From positions 1 through 64,000 of the forward strand of contig NZ_QETK01000030.1 in assembly GCF_003105155.1 (NCBI RefSeq): DNA of 64,000 nucleotides, in the 5' to 3' direction. Position 1 is the first letter of the stretch. Every line of letters starts with the position of its first letter. The DNA comes from Pseudomonas sp. SDI. GTDB taxonomy: Bacteria; Pseudomonadota; Gammaproteobacteria; Pseudomonadales; Pseudomonadaceae. Both the position numbers and the translations under genes were made by a program. Positions 24,496 to 31,839 of this stretch are shown piece by piece. The notes under the pieces were generated by a model. The model ran no database searches, was not told where the DNA came from, and saw only the letters and a program-made list of their open reading frames with translations.

Positions 24496-25325
24496 GCAAC
24501 GATCCCCTTGGCTGAATCGGAGAGGGTTCGGGCGTGCCCGAGGAAGTCCAGCAGCATCTGGTTGACCAGGCGCGGCGACTCTACCGGCATCATATGCCGT
24601 TGTTCGGCGAGTACGACGCTCTGCGCGCCGGGGATGCGCTCGGCGAGCTGGCGGGTCATGGCCGGGGTGGAGCCGAGGTCGAATTCGCCGGTGGCGATCA
24701 GCGTCGGCACCTGGATACTGCCCAGGTCGGCGGCGCGGTACATGTCCTGGGTGGCGAACAGTTCGTAGGTGGTCAGGTAACCCTGCGGGTCGTTGCCGGC
24801 CAGGGTCTGACGGATCGCCGCGACCTGGGCCGGGTTGGCTGCCTGGTATTCGCGGCTGAACCAGCGCGCCAGGGCTGCTTCGGCGTTGGCGTCCGGGCCG
24901 TGTTCGGCGGCCTGGGCAGCACGGGCGATGACCCCGGCACGCTGCTCGGGGCTGCGGTTGAACACACTGTTGAGCACGGCCAGCGCGTCGAGACGCTGCG
25001 GGTAGTGCAGGGCGAAGGCCCGGGCGACCAGGCCGCCCATGGAGAAGCCGATCACGGTGGCCTGGGGCAATTGCAGGTGGTCGAGCAGTTCCGCCAGTTG
25101 CGCGGCGTAGCCTTGCAGGTCGGTGCCGGCGGCCGGACGCGGGCTCTGGCCATGGCCGAGCATGTCGTAGGCGATGACGCGGTAGTCGCCGGCCAGGCCA
25201 ACGATCTGTCCGCCCCACATTTCTTTGTTCAGGCCCACGCCGTGGATCAGCACCACGGGTTGGCCTTGGCCGGTGGTCAGGTAACTGGTTCCGGCCGGGG
25301 TGCGTTCAGCAGCAAGCTGAATCAT
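24492..25325 (-). CDS. Alpha/beta-fold hydrolase
   Basis: 277 aa from the ATG at 25325, where the family N-terminus begins. Oxyanion region VLIHGVGLNKEMW, nucleophile Ser95 in GFSMGG, and a C-terminal catalytic His in EQRHMMPVESP. The layout matches 3-oxoadipate enol-lactonase and RutD-like C-C/C-N hydrolases. It follows the PF06684 gene by 91 bp and overlaps the aldehyde dehydrogenase by 4 bp. It probably cleaves a ring-opened or lactone/amide intermediate; the substrate is unknown. Confidence 0.9.
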   Translation of the reverse strand: MIQLAAERTPAGTSYLTTGQGQPVVLIHGVGLNKEMWGGQIVGLAGDYRVIAYDMLGHGQSPRPAAGTDLQGYAAQLAELLDHLQLPQATVIGFSMGGLVARAFALHYPQRLDALAVLNSVFNRSPEQRAGVIARAAQAAEHGPDANAEAALARWFSREYQAANPAQVAAIRQTLAGNDPQGYLTTYELFATQDMYRAADLGSIQVPTLIATGEFDLGSTPAMTRQLAERIPGAQSVVLAEQRHMMPVESPRLVNQMLLDFLGHARTLSDSAKGIVA

Positions 25326-25416
25326 GGGGCGCTCCTTGAGAGTCGGGCGTGTTGCAGTCGATTTGCCGCTGGGCGCCGGGCATCGACCGGTGACACGCCC
25401 CGGCCCGTTGCTGTTG

Positions 25417-26007
25417 TTATTGGGCTTTTTCCGCAGCCAGCTCTTCCAGGTCGATGTAGCGGTTGCCGATGCGTGGATGCAGGCGGCCGCCGTCGGCACA
25501 GCCCAGCACGACCACGATCTCGTCGGCGCGTGGCGCGTCTTCGATCTGCATTTCCAGGGTGATGTAGTGCGAGCGCAGGCCTTCGTCGTCCTTGTGCATC
25601 ATCGGGATCTGGATCGAGGTGCCCGGGCCGCCGCGCTTGTTGGTGAAGCTCAGGTAGCTCTTGGCCTTGACCGCTTCGCGGTAGTGGTTGCCGAAGCGCA
25701 GGGTGTGGATCACCGCCGAGGCGTGCTCGATTTCGCCGTCGGCGCCGACCACGGCGGCCTTGCCATAGGCTTCGATCTTCTCGGCTCCGCCGATGGCGGC
25801 TACCAGGCGTTCGACCATCAGCGCGCCGAGGTCGGAGCAGTTGGCGCGGATTTCCGGCTTGAGGTCGTCGACGAAACCACGACCCAGCCATGGGTTCTTG
25901 ATCACCACGGCCAGGCCGACCATGGTCACCGGGGTGTCGGTGGCCTTGCCGCCTTCGATGAAGGTTTGTTCGGCGTAGGTGACGATTTTGCGGATTTCAA
26001 AACTCAT
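25417..26007 (-). CDS. PF06684 (AA_synth) family protein
   Basis: 196 aa from the ATG at 26007 (GGAGCAGTTC before it). It has the family opening MSFEIRKIVTYAEQTFIEGG, then a GRGFVDDLKPEI segment, AYGKAAVVGADGEIEHASAVIHTLRFGNHYREAV and the C-terminal VVVLGCADGGRLHPRIGN. The family was named for amino-acid synthesis, but no reaction is securely assigned to it as far as I know. It is the first gene of an operon starting at a perfect TGGTATACCA site and followed by hydrolase, aldehyde dehydrogenase and flavin reductase, which suggests an enzymatic step in the same route. Confidence 0.82.
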   Translation of the reverse strand: MSFEIRKIVTYAEQTFIEGGKATDTPVTMVGLAVVIKNPWLGRGFVDDLKPEIRANCSDLGALMVERLVAAIGGAEKIEAYGKAAVVGADGEIEHASAVIHTLRFGNHYREAVKAKSYLSFTNKRGGPGTSIQIPMMHKDDEGLRSHYITLEMQIEDAPRADEIVVVLGCADGGRLHPRIGNRYIDLEELAAEKAQ

Positions 26008-26047
26008 GAACTGCTCCTGTGGCGGGTGATTAGCTCTTGTTGTCTGA

Positions 26048-26057
26048 TGGTATACCA
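26048..26057. promoter_or_regulatory. Operator C, TGGTATACCA before AA_synth operon
   Basis: TGTCTGATGGTATACCATAATAT lies 41 bp upstream of the PF06684 start. It shares TGTCTGATGGTATACC with operator D at 27944. On the minus strand TTGCAC stands upstream and TATACC overlaps the palindrome, so the operator would cover a sigma-70 -10 region; that promoter reading is tentative. Confidence 0.75.
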
Positions 26058-26128
26058 TAATATTTGATGTGCAAGAGGTTGCCGAACATTTCTGCGGACG
26101 AGGGGATAAGTGGTGGGTGCAACAAAAA

Positions 26129-26202
26129 GCATCGCGGGACGCGCCCACTCCCACAGGGTTTTGCGTTAACCGTGCGGGAGCGGGCGCGTCCCGCGATGCG
26201 CT
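26129..26202. repeat. Inverted REP pair
   Basis: Two REP copies face each other: GCATCGCGGGACGCGCCCAC ... CCACAG and CGTGCGGGAGCGGGCGCGTC ... GCGATGC, about 25 bp apart. They can form a long cruciform. It separates the monooxygenase gene (ending at 26261) from operator C of the next operon, consistent with a transcription barrier. Confidence 0.75.
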
Positions 26203-26260
26203 TGAAGGCGCTAGAAAATCAGAACCACCGCCGGCTGACATGGCCCTCGGGATCGGTCGA

Positions 26261-27304
26261 TCAACGGAACGCCGGCACCACTTCGTTGATGAACAGTGCC
26301 AGCGACTTGCGCTTCTCGGCATGCGGCAAGCTGTTGTCGCACCAGAAGCTGAACTCGTCGACACCCAGCGCCTGGTAGTATTTGATCCGCGCAATGATTT
26401 CTGCCGGCGTACCGATCATGGTGTTCTTGCGGATGGTGTCCAGTTCGAACTCCGGGCGCTCCTTGAACTTCTCTTCCGGGCTGGGCGCGAGGAAGCCGTT
26501 CTGCGGGGTCTGCTTGTTGCCGAACCAGGCGTCGAAGGTGCGGTAGAAGCGCGAGATCGCCTGGGCGCCGATCTTCCAGCCCTCCGGTTCGGCCGGGCTG
26601 TGCACGTGGGTGTGGCGCAGCACCATCAGTTGCGGGCGCGGTACGTCCGGGTTGTTGGCCAGGGCGGCTTCGAACTTGTTCTTCAGGTCGACGACTTCCT
26701 CGTCACCCTTCATCAGGGGGGTGACCATCACGTTGCAGCCGTTCTTCACCGCGAAGTTGTGCGAGTCCGGGTCGCGCGCGGCGATCCACATCGGGGGCAC
26801 CGGTTGCTGGATCGGTTTGGGCACGCAGGTGGAGGTGGGGAACTTCCAGATCTCGCCGTCGTGGGCGTAATCGCCTTGCCACAACGCACGCACCACTGGG
26901 ACCATCTCGCGCAGCGCCTGGCCGCCCTCGGAAGCCGGCATGCCGTTGGCCATGCGGTCGAACTCGAACTGGTAGGCACCGCGCGCCAGGCCGACTTCCA
27001 TGCGACCGTTGCTGATCACATCGAGCAGGGCGCATTCGCCAGCGACCCGCAGCGGGTGCCAGAACGGCGCGATGATGGTGCCGGCACCGAGGTGAATGGT
27101 CGTGGTGCGTGCCGCCAGGTAGGCCAGCAGTGGCATCGGGCTCGGCGAGATGGTGTATTCCATGGCGTGGTGTTCGCCGATCCACACGGTGCTGAAACCG
27201 CCGTCTTCGGCCATCAGGGTCAGTTCGGTAAGGTCTTCGAACAGCTGGCGGTGGCTGACCTGTTCATCCCAACGTTCCATGTGTACGAACAACGAAAATT
27301 TCAT
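26261..27304 (-). CDS. Luciferase-like (LLM class) flavin-dependent monooxygenase
   Basis: 347 aa TIM-barrel enzyme of the bacterial luciferase family, using reduced FMN supplied by a separate reductase. Landmarks: DGGFSTVWIGEHHAMEY (about 35-51), RTTTIHLGAGTIIAPFWHPLRVAGE (about 66-90), VISNGRMEVGLARGAYQFEF, and the C-terminal EIIARIKYYQALGVDEFSFWCD. Members include alkane/alkanesulfonate monooxygenases, RutA (uracil ring opening) and other ring-cleaving enzymes, so oxidative cleavage of a C-N or C-C bond is plausible. It is preceded by a flavin reductase gene 96 bp upstream in the same direction. Substrate unknown. Confidence 0.9.
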   Translation of the reverse strand: MKFSLFVHMERWDEQVSHRQLFEDLTELTLMAEDGGFSTVWIGEHHAMEYTISPSPMPLLAYLAARTTTIHLGAGTIIAPFWHPLRVAGECALLDVISNGRMEVGLARGAYQFEFDRMANGMPASEGGQALREMVPVVRALWQGDYAHDGEIWKFPTSTCVPKPIQQPVPPMWIAARDPDSHNFAVKNGCNVMVTPLMKGDEEVVDLKNKFEAALANNPDVPRPQLMVLRHTHVHSPAEPEGWKIGAQAISRFYRTFDAWFGNKQTPQNGFLAPSPEEKFKERPEFELDTIRKNTMIGTPAEIIARIKYYQALGVDEFSFWCDNSLPHAEKRKSLALFINEVVPAFR

Positions 27305-27400
27305 CAGGCATTCCTCGGATCGTGTTGGCGGTCGCCTGTCGGATCAGGCGGGGTCAGGCGCGACGGGCACCGGGTGGGTGCCGCTCATAAGAACAGGGGC

Positions 27401-27886
27401 TCAGGCAAAGGCCGGCAGTGCGGCCATCTTGCCGCGGCAATACACCAGCGGGCTCGGTGCCTGCGCGGGGACGATCAGGTTCTGTACCGCGCCGACCATG
27501 ATGGCGTGGTCGCCACCTTCGTACTCGCGCCATAGCTCGCACTCGATGATTGCCGTGGCATTGGCCAGCAACGGGTTGCCCAGCGCGCTCAGGGTCCACT
27601 CGATGCCCTGGGCCTTGTCCTTGCCCTTGCGGGCGAACGCATAGGCTTCGGCCTGTTGTGCGCCGGAGAGCAGATGGATGGCAAAGCGCTTGTTGCGGAT
27701 CAGCACGGGGTAGGAGTCGGAACTGTAGTTGGGGCAGAACAGCACCAGCGGCGGGTCCATCGACAGCGAACTGAAGGCGCTGGCCGTCAGCCCGACCACT
27801 TGGCCGTCGTCGTCGAGGGTGGTGATCACCGTAACGCCGGAAGGGAAGGAGCCCATAACGTTCTTGTAGACAGTTGCGTCGATCAT
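27401..27886 (-). CDS. Flavin reductase (HpaC/RutF-like), copy 2
   Basis: 161 aa from the ATG at 27886, matching copy 1 at 22516 in length and in nearly every motif (MGSFPSGVTVITTLDDDG, GIEWTLSALGNPLLANATAI, GGDHAIMVGAVQNL). It starts an operon with the luciferase-like monooxygenase and has a TGGTATACCG operator 58 bp upstream. It is the obvious dedicated electron donor for that monooxygenase. A second near-identical reductase in the sister operon is unusual and suggests duplication within the locus. Confidence 0.92.
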   Translation of the reverse strand: MIDATVYKNVMGSFPSGVTVITTLDDDGQVVGLTASAFSSLSMDPPLVLFCPNYSSDSYPVLIRNKRFAIHLLSGAQQAEAYAFARKGKDKAQGIEWTLSALGNPLLANATAIIECELWREYEGGDHAIMVGAVQNLIVPAQAPSPLVYCRGKMAALPAFA

Positions 27887-27943
27887 GGCGTGGTCCTCGG
27901 AATGCCGCGGTGTGTTCCGCGTTTTTATCGTTGATGTGTCTGA

Positions 27944-27953
27944 TGGTATACCG
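27944..27953. promoter_or_regulatory. Operator D, TGGTATACCG before flavin reductase-monooxygenase operon
   Basis: TGTCTGATGGTATACCGTAATACC: one base from the perfect palindrome and followed by a second half-site (AATACC). It shares more than 15 consecutive bases with operator C. It lies in a 380-bp gene-free stretch (27887-28266) that also contains a REP pair; the rest of that stretch shows nothing recognisable. Confidence 0.73.
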
Positions 27954-28142
27954 TAATACCTATTTTGCAAGGGGAATTTTCGACGACGGACGAACGCGCC
28001 CGCTTAGGCGTTAAGCCCAGTAAACACGGGGTTTTCAGACGGTTTTGGAGACTTTTACTGGGGTAGAAAGCGCATAAGATGGTCGGCAGCGTGATCGCGC
28101 TTTCGGCCGCTATGGGCCGCTGCTGATGGTGCGTGACTACGC

Positions 28143-28217
28143 CCATCGCGGGACGAGCCCGCTCCCACAGAAGAGCAAGCAGGGGCTTTCTGTGGGAGCG
28201 GGCTCATCCCGCGATCT
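28143..28217. repeat. Inverted REP pair
   Basis: CCCATCGCGGGACGAGCCCG...CTCCCACAG and its near-perfect inverse CTGTGGGAGCGGGCTCATCC...CGCGAT are about 25 bp apart, a canonical P. putida-type REP doublet. It lies downstream of gloA and upstream of the flavin reductase promoter region. Confidence 0.82.
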
Positions 28218-28266
28218 GGCGCGTAGCGCCAGCAATATTGCGCTCGACTTTCGGGGCGTGCGCGAG

Positions 28267-28788
28267 TCAGAACTCGGTCGGCTGGATGATTTCGACCCAG
28301 TAGTCGTCCGGGTCCTTGACGAACGCCAGGTGCTTCATGCGGCCGTCGCTCAGGCGCTTCTGGAAGGTCACGCCGAGGGCTTCGAAGCGCTCGCAGGCCG
28401 CGCGGATATCCGGTACCGAAATGCAGATATGGCCGAACCCGCGCGGGTCGGTGTTGCCATTGTGGTAGGCGAAGGCCGGGTCGTTCTCGGTGCCGTGGTT
28501 GTGGGTCAGCTCAAGAATGCCGGGAATGGATTTCATCCACTCGTTGCGCTTGGCGTCGTCGGCGGGGATCTGCGCCTTGTCGACCAGGGCGAGGAAGTAC
28601 AGGCTGAACTCGGCTTCCGGGAAGTCGCGTTTCTCGACCAGGCTGAAGCCCAGTACGCGGGTGTAGAAGTCCAGGGACTTGGTGATGTCCTTGACCCGCA
28701 GCATGGTGTGGTTGAAGACGAAATTCTGGGTCGCGGCATCGGGTTGCGCGGTGACACCGGGGAAGGTGTTGAGGTCTTGCAGGCTCAT
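28267..28788 (-). CDS. gloA: Lactoylglutathione lyase (glyoxalase I)
   Basis: Converts the methylglyoxal-glutathione hemithioacetal to S-lactoylglutathione in the cytoplasm. 173 aa from the ATG at 28788, the family length. All four metal ligands of the two beta-alpha-beta modules are visible: His in FNHTMLRV, Glu in ILELTHNHG, His in GFGHICISV, Glu in YWVEIIQP. The extended loop between modules (SLYFLALVDKAQIPADDAKRNEW) is the long zinc-type form found in pseudomonads. It is a single-gene unit between REP elements. Confidence 0.95.
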   Translation of the reverse strand: MSLQDLNTFPGVTAQPDAATQNFVFNHTMLRVKDITKSLDFYTRVLGFSLVEKRDFPEAEFSLYFLALVDKAQIPADDAKRNEWMKSIPGILELTHNHGTENDPAFAYHNGNTDPRGFGHICISVPDIRAACERFEALGVTFQKRLSDGRMKHLAFVKDPDDYWVEIIQPTEF

Positions 28789-28877
28789 GGGCACTCCGCA
28801 GGAGAGGCCGACGCCAGAAGCGCCGGCGGAACAGTCAGGTGGCCATGATACGGCAGTGAACCGAGAGCGCAAACGGT

Positions 28878-28912
28878 TTGCGCCCCGTGAGCCAGAAGCC
28901 GACGGGGCGCAA
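28878..28912. terminator. Hairpin between gloA and mvaT-family gene
   Basis: TTGCGCCCCGT and ACGGGGCGCAA form an 11-bp stem with a 13-base loop. It lies between two minus-strand genes, downstream of the mvaT-family gene and its nearer hairpin at 28922. It may be a second, weaker terminator. Confidence 0.5.
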
Positions 28913-28921
28913 GAAATAGAT

Positions 28922-28937
28922 GCCCGCCGAAGCGGGC
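28922..28937 (-). terminator. Rho-independent terminator of the mvaT-family gene
   Basis: On the minus strand GCCCGC-TTCG-GCGGGC forms a 6-bp GC stem closed by a stable UUCG tetraloop, followed by ATCTATTTCTT. It lies about 70 bp after the stop of the mvaT-family gene. Confidence 0.7.
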
Positions 28938-29007
28938 TTATGGGGCGCTAATCCTTTAGCAGCCTCCATCCTGAAACAGCCGATGTGAAAAATATGTGAA
29001 GCCATTG

Positions 29008-29367
29008 TCAGCGGCGCAACCAACTTTCCACGGTTGTCGCGCCATACTGTTGTTTCCATGCCTTGAGGCCGCGGTGGTTACCACCCTTGGTCTCGATCAG
29101 CTCGCCGGTATGCGGGTTTTCATAGACTTTCACTACGCGCGCGCGGCGGGTTCGCGGCGTGTGCGCAAGCGGTTTGGTGGCAGCCCTGGGGTCGAGAATG
29201 TCGATAATGTCGCGCAGGTCTTTGTCGTAGCTTTTCATCAGGCTGACAAGTTTCTGCTCGAATTCGATTTCGCGTTTGAGGCCGGCATCCTTTTTCAACG
29301 TCTCCAGTTGTGCGAGCTGTTCCTGGAGGGCTTTTTCGGCAGCACGAAACTCTGCAAGTCGGGACAC
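29008..29367 (-). CDS. H-NS-family xenogeneic silencer, MvaT/TurB type
   Basis: Nucleoid protein binding AT-rich DNA, 119 aa. The start is a GTG at 29367 with AGGAG 9 bp ahead; the upstream in-frame ATG has no ribosome site. Residues 1-60 form the oligomerising coiled coil (SRLAEFRAAEKALQEQLAQLETLKKD), and the C-terminus carries the DNA-binding region (RVVKVYENPHTGELIETKGGNHRGLKAWKQQYG) with the MvaT-type arginine/lysine-rich stretch TPRTRRARVVK. Pseudomonads carry several paralogues (TurA, TurB, MvaU and others), and I cannot say which this is. It is monocistronic. Confidence 0.9.
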   Translation of the reverse strand: MSRLAEFRAAEKALQEQLAQLETLKKDAGLKREIEFEQKLVSLMKSYDKDLRDIIDILDPRAATKPLAHTPRTRRARVVKVYENPHTGELIETKGGNHRGLKAWKQQYGATTVESWLRR

Positions 29368-29743
29368 TGTGATCACTCCTCTGTAATCGGCAAATGGGCG
29401 CACGTGTTGGCACGAACAATCAGTGGTTATAAACGCAACGGCCACCGGGTGGATAAAAGCAACACCGTGAATAACAGTGTAGTCAAGCACAGGGGGGGGA
29501 TCATTAAACTTTTTAGTGCCGCTTCATGGAACTTTAACAGGCACTGCTTACTTGCTCTAACAGCGCATACTAAAGCATTAAGCCGACGGCCCGCGCGCAG
29601 CCTTAGACCATGGTCCAATGGCCCGAGATAGAGCGTTTTCGAGAAAATTATCGATCACCGTCGGGTTGCCTGCGGTGGTGCATGGCCGGCGCCCGGATTG
29701 CGCCCGTTGATTCTTTGTCCCTCTATTCGGATATTCGTTTCTG
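29368..29743. other. Divergent intergenic region mvaT-family / oprD
   Basis: 376 bp without a gene. It is AT-richer than its flanks in the middle (29500-29580). It contains a run of seven G (29484 region), a minus-strand TATAAC that could be a -10 for the mvaT-family gene, and the palindrome described at 29603. No RNA gene is recognised. Confidence 0.5.
29603..29618. promoter_or_regulatory. Palindrome TTAGACCATGGTCCAA upstream of oprD-family gene
   Basis: A 10-bp perfect palindrome GACCATGGTC extended to 14 of 16 symmetric positions, about 125 bp before the porin start. Its size and form suit a dimeric regulator binding site. No adjacent regulator gene is present, so the cognate protein is unknown. 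Confidence 0.45.
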
Positions 29744-31033
29744 ATGTTTGCCCCATTCCCTTTCGCCTCCGGGCGCCGTCTTGGCAGCCTGGTGGCGTTG
29801 TTCGTCGCTGGATCGGCCCAGGCCGGCGGTTTTCTTGAAGACAGCAGCGCCAAAGTCGAAGCGCGTAATGTTTATTTCAACCGTGATTTCCGCGACGGTC
29901 ACAGCAGTGCCAGCCAGGGTGCGTCGAAACGCGAAGAGTGGGCACAAGGCTTTATTCTGAACGCGCAGTCCGGTTATACCGACGGCACCGTCGGTTTCGG
30001 CGTCGATGCCCTGGGCATGATCGGTTTTAAACTCGATTCAAGCCCGGCCGACAGTAACAGCGGCTTGCTGCCGTCCTCCGGGCATGATCCACGGCGTTCG
30101 GTGGATCAGTACGCGAAACTCGGCGTGGCCGGCAAAGTGCGCTATTCGAAGAGCGTGCTGAAGATCGGCGCGCTGCTCCCGGATATGCCGCTGCTCAAAT
30201 ACAACGACGGCCGCTTGTTGCCGACCTTGTTCAATGGTGCGCTGCTGACCTCGGAAGAAATTCGTAATCTGAAGTTCAGCGTGGCCCGCCTGGACAAGTA
30301 CACCGCCCGCGATTCCACCGATGCCCAGGACATCCGCGTGCACTGCAAGAACAAGCGCTATGCCTGCGATACCAGCGCCGATCACTTCGACATGGCCGGC
30401 GTCGACTATCGCTTCAACGAGCGCCTCAGTGCCCAGTACCAGGTCGCCAAGCTGGAAAACATCTACCGCCAGCACTTCCTCGGCCTGCTGGCCACTCAGC
30501 CGCTGAGTGTCGGCAGCCTGTCGGCCGACCTGCGCCTGATCAAGAGCGACGATATCGGCCGCGCCCGTGCCGGCGATATCGACCACCGCGCCTTCAGCGG
30601 CATGCTCGGCTACAGCCTGGGCGGGCACAAGCTCAGCGCCGGCTGGCAGCGCATGTTCGGCGAAGACGCCATGCCGTACCTCGATGGCAGCAACCCGTAC
30701 CTGGTCAACTACGCGCAGGTCAACGACTTCGCCGCCGCCCAGGAGCGGTCCTGGCAGTTGCGTTACGACTACGACTTCAAGGCCTTGGGCCTGAACGGCC
30801 TGACGTTCTTCACCCGCTACATCAACGGCGACCATATCAAGGTGCCAGGCAGCCTGGCCGAGGGCAAGGAATGGGAGCGCGATAGCGAGCTCAAGTACCA
30901 GGTCCAGAGCGGTACCTTCAAGGATGTCAGCGTGCGCCTGCGTAACTCTACTTACCGCAGCAACTATGAAAAGTGGGCGCGGGACATGGACGAAACCCGG
31001 GTCATCGTCAGCTACACCTTCTCCCTGCTGTAA
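29744..31033 (+). CDS. OprD-family outer membrane porin
   Basis: Substrate-specific outer-membrane channel, 429 aa, within the family range. Signal peptide of about 27 residues (RRLGSLVALFVAGSAQA then GGFLEDSSAKVEARNVYFNRDFRD, the OprD N-terminal hallmark). Alternating beta-strands continue to the C-terminal RDMDETRVIVSYTFSLL, with terminal aromatic/hydrophobic sorting residues. It lacks a good Shine-Dalgarno before the ATG. Family members import amino acids, dipeptides or aromatic acids; nothing here fixes the substrate. No catabolic operon is attached, so it is an orphan porin. Confidence 0.92.
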   Translation: MFAPFPFASGRRLGSLVALFVAGSAQAGGFLEDSSAKVEARNVYFNRDFRDGHSSASQGASKREEWAQGFILNAQSGYTDGTVGFGVDALGMIGFKLDSSPADSNSGLLPSSGHDPRRSVDQYAKLGVAGKVRYSKSVLKIGALLPDMPLLKYNDGRLLPTLFNGALLTSEEIRNLKFSVARLDKYTARDSTDAQDIRVHCKNKRYACDTSADHFDMAGVDYRFNERLSAQYQVAKLENIYRQHFLGLLATQPLSVGSLSADLRLIKSDDIGRARAGDIDHRAFSGMLGYSLGGHKLSAGWQRMFGEDAMPYLDGSNPYLVNYAQVNDFAAAQERSWQLRYDYDFKALGLNGLTFFTRYINGDHIKVPGSLAEGKEWERDSELKYQVQSGTFKDVSVRLRNSTYRSNYEKWARDMDETRVIVSYTFSLL

Positions 31034-31101
31034 GCGCGGCGCTTTGCCAAGGGGCGCCGGCCGGCCGACAATGGTCGCGTGCCCATGGGAGAGTTTTCGC
31101 G

Positions 31102-31839
31102 ATGAAACACCTGCTACTGATCGGCATCGGCCCGGGCAACCCGCGGCAGATCACCCTGGAGGCCATCGACGCACTGAACCGTGCCGAGGTGTTCTTCGTG
31201 CTCGACAAGGGGCCCGCCAACGACGACCTGTTGCGTCTGCGCAAGGCGTTGCTGGCAGAGCATGCTCGCCAGCCGTATCGTCTGCTGCAGGTCGAAGACC
31301 CGCAGCGCGACGGCGCGGCCAGCGACTACGTTGGCGCCGTGCAGGACTGGCACCGCCAGCGTGCCGTGCTGTATGCCCGGCTGATCGCCGACGAACTGCT
31401 CGACGGACAAACCGGGGCGTTTCTGCTGTGGGGCGAGCCCGGTCTCTACGACAGTACCTTGCGTATTCTCGAACGCGTCGAAGGCCACGACTTCAGCCTG
31501 GAGGTCATCCCCGGCATCAGCAGCGTGCAGGCCCTGGCCGCGCGCCACCGTATCCCCCTCAACCGCATTGGCGAGCCGCTGACGATCCTGCCTGGCCGGC
31601 GCCTGGGCGAGCAGTCGCGGATCGACAACCTGGTGGTGATGCTCGACGGCCACGGTGCCTTCGCCGAACTCGACGACCCTGACCTGCACATCTATTGGGG
31701 CGCCTACCTCGGCACCCCGGACGAACTGCTGATCGAAGGCCCGCTGGCGACGGTGAAGGCGCAGATCCTGCAGCAGCGCGAGCAGGCCCGCGCGCGCAAG
31801 GGCTGGATCATGGACACGTACTTGCTGCGGCGTCGGTAA
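31102..31839 (+). CDS. cobF: Precorrin-6A synthase (deacetylating)
   Basis: S-adenosylmethionine-dependent C1 methyltransferase of the aerobic cobalamin pathway, converting precorrin-5 to precorrin-6A with loss of acetate. 245 aa from the ATG at 31102 (GGGAGAG upstream). The tetrapyrrole-methylase N-terminus LLIGIGPGNPRQITLEAIDALNRAEVFFVLDKG, the GEPGLYDSTLRIL segment and EVIPGISSVQALAARHRIPLN are all typical. No other cob gene and no cobalamin riboswitch are visible nearby. Its last 32 bp overlap the convergent glycosyltransferase gene. Confidence 0.92.
   Translation: MKHLLLIGIGPGNPRQITLEAIDALNRAEVFFVLDKGPANDDLLRLRKALLAEHARQPYRLLQVEDPQRDGAASDYVGAVQDWHRQRAVLYARLIADELLDGQTGAFLLWGEPGLYDSTLRILERVEGHDFSLEVIPGISSVQALAARHRIPLNRIGEPLTILPGRRLGEQSRIDNLVVMLDGHGAFAELDDPDLHIYWGAYLGTPDELLIEGPLATVKAQILQQREQARARKGWIMDTYLLRRR

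Noticed and set aside
26129..28217. REP inverted pairs considered as attachment sites or CRISPR
   Set aside because: They are isolated doublets of the genome-wide REP type, not regularly spaced, and no integrase or cas gene is present.
31040..31101. Cobalamin riboswitch before cobF
   Set aside because: The gap between the porin stop and cobF is only about 65 bp and has no B12-box-like sequence.
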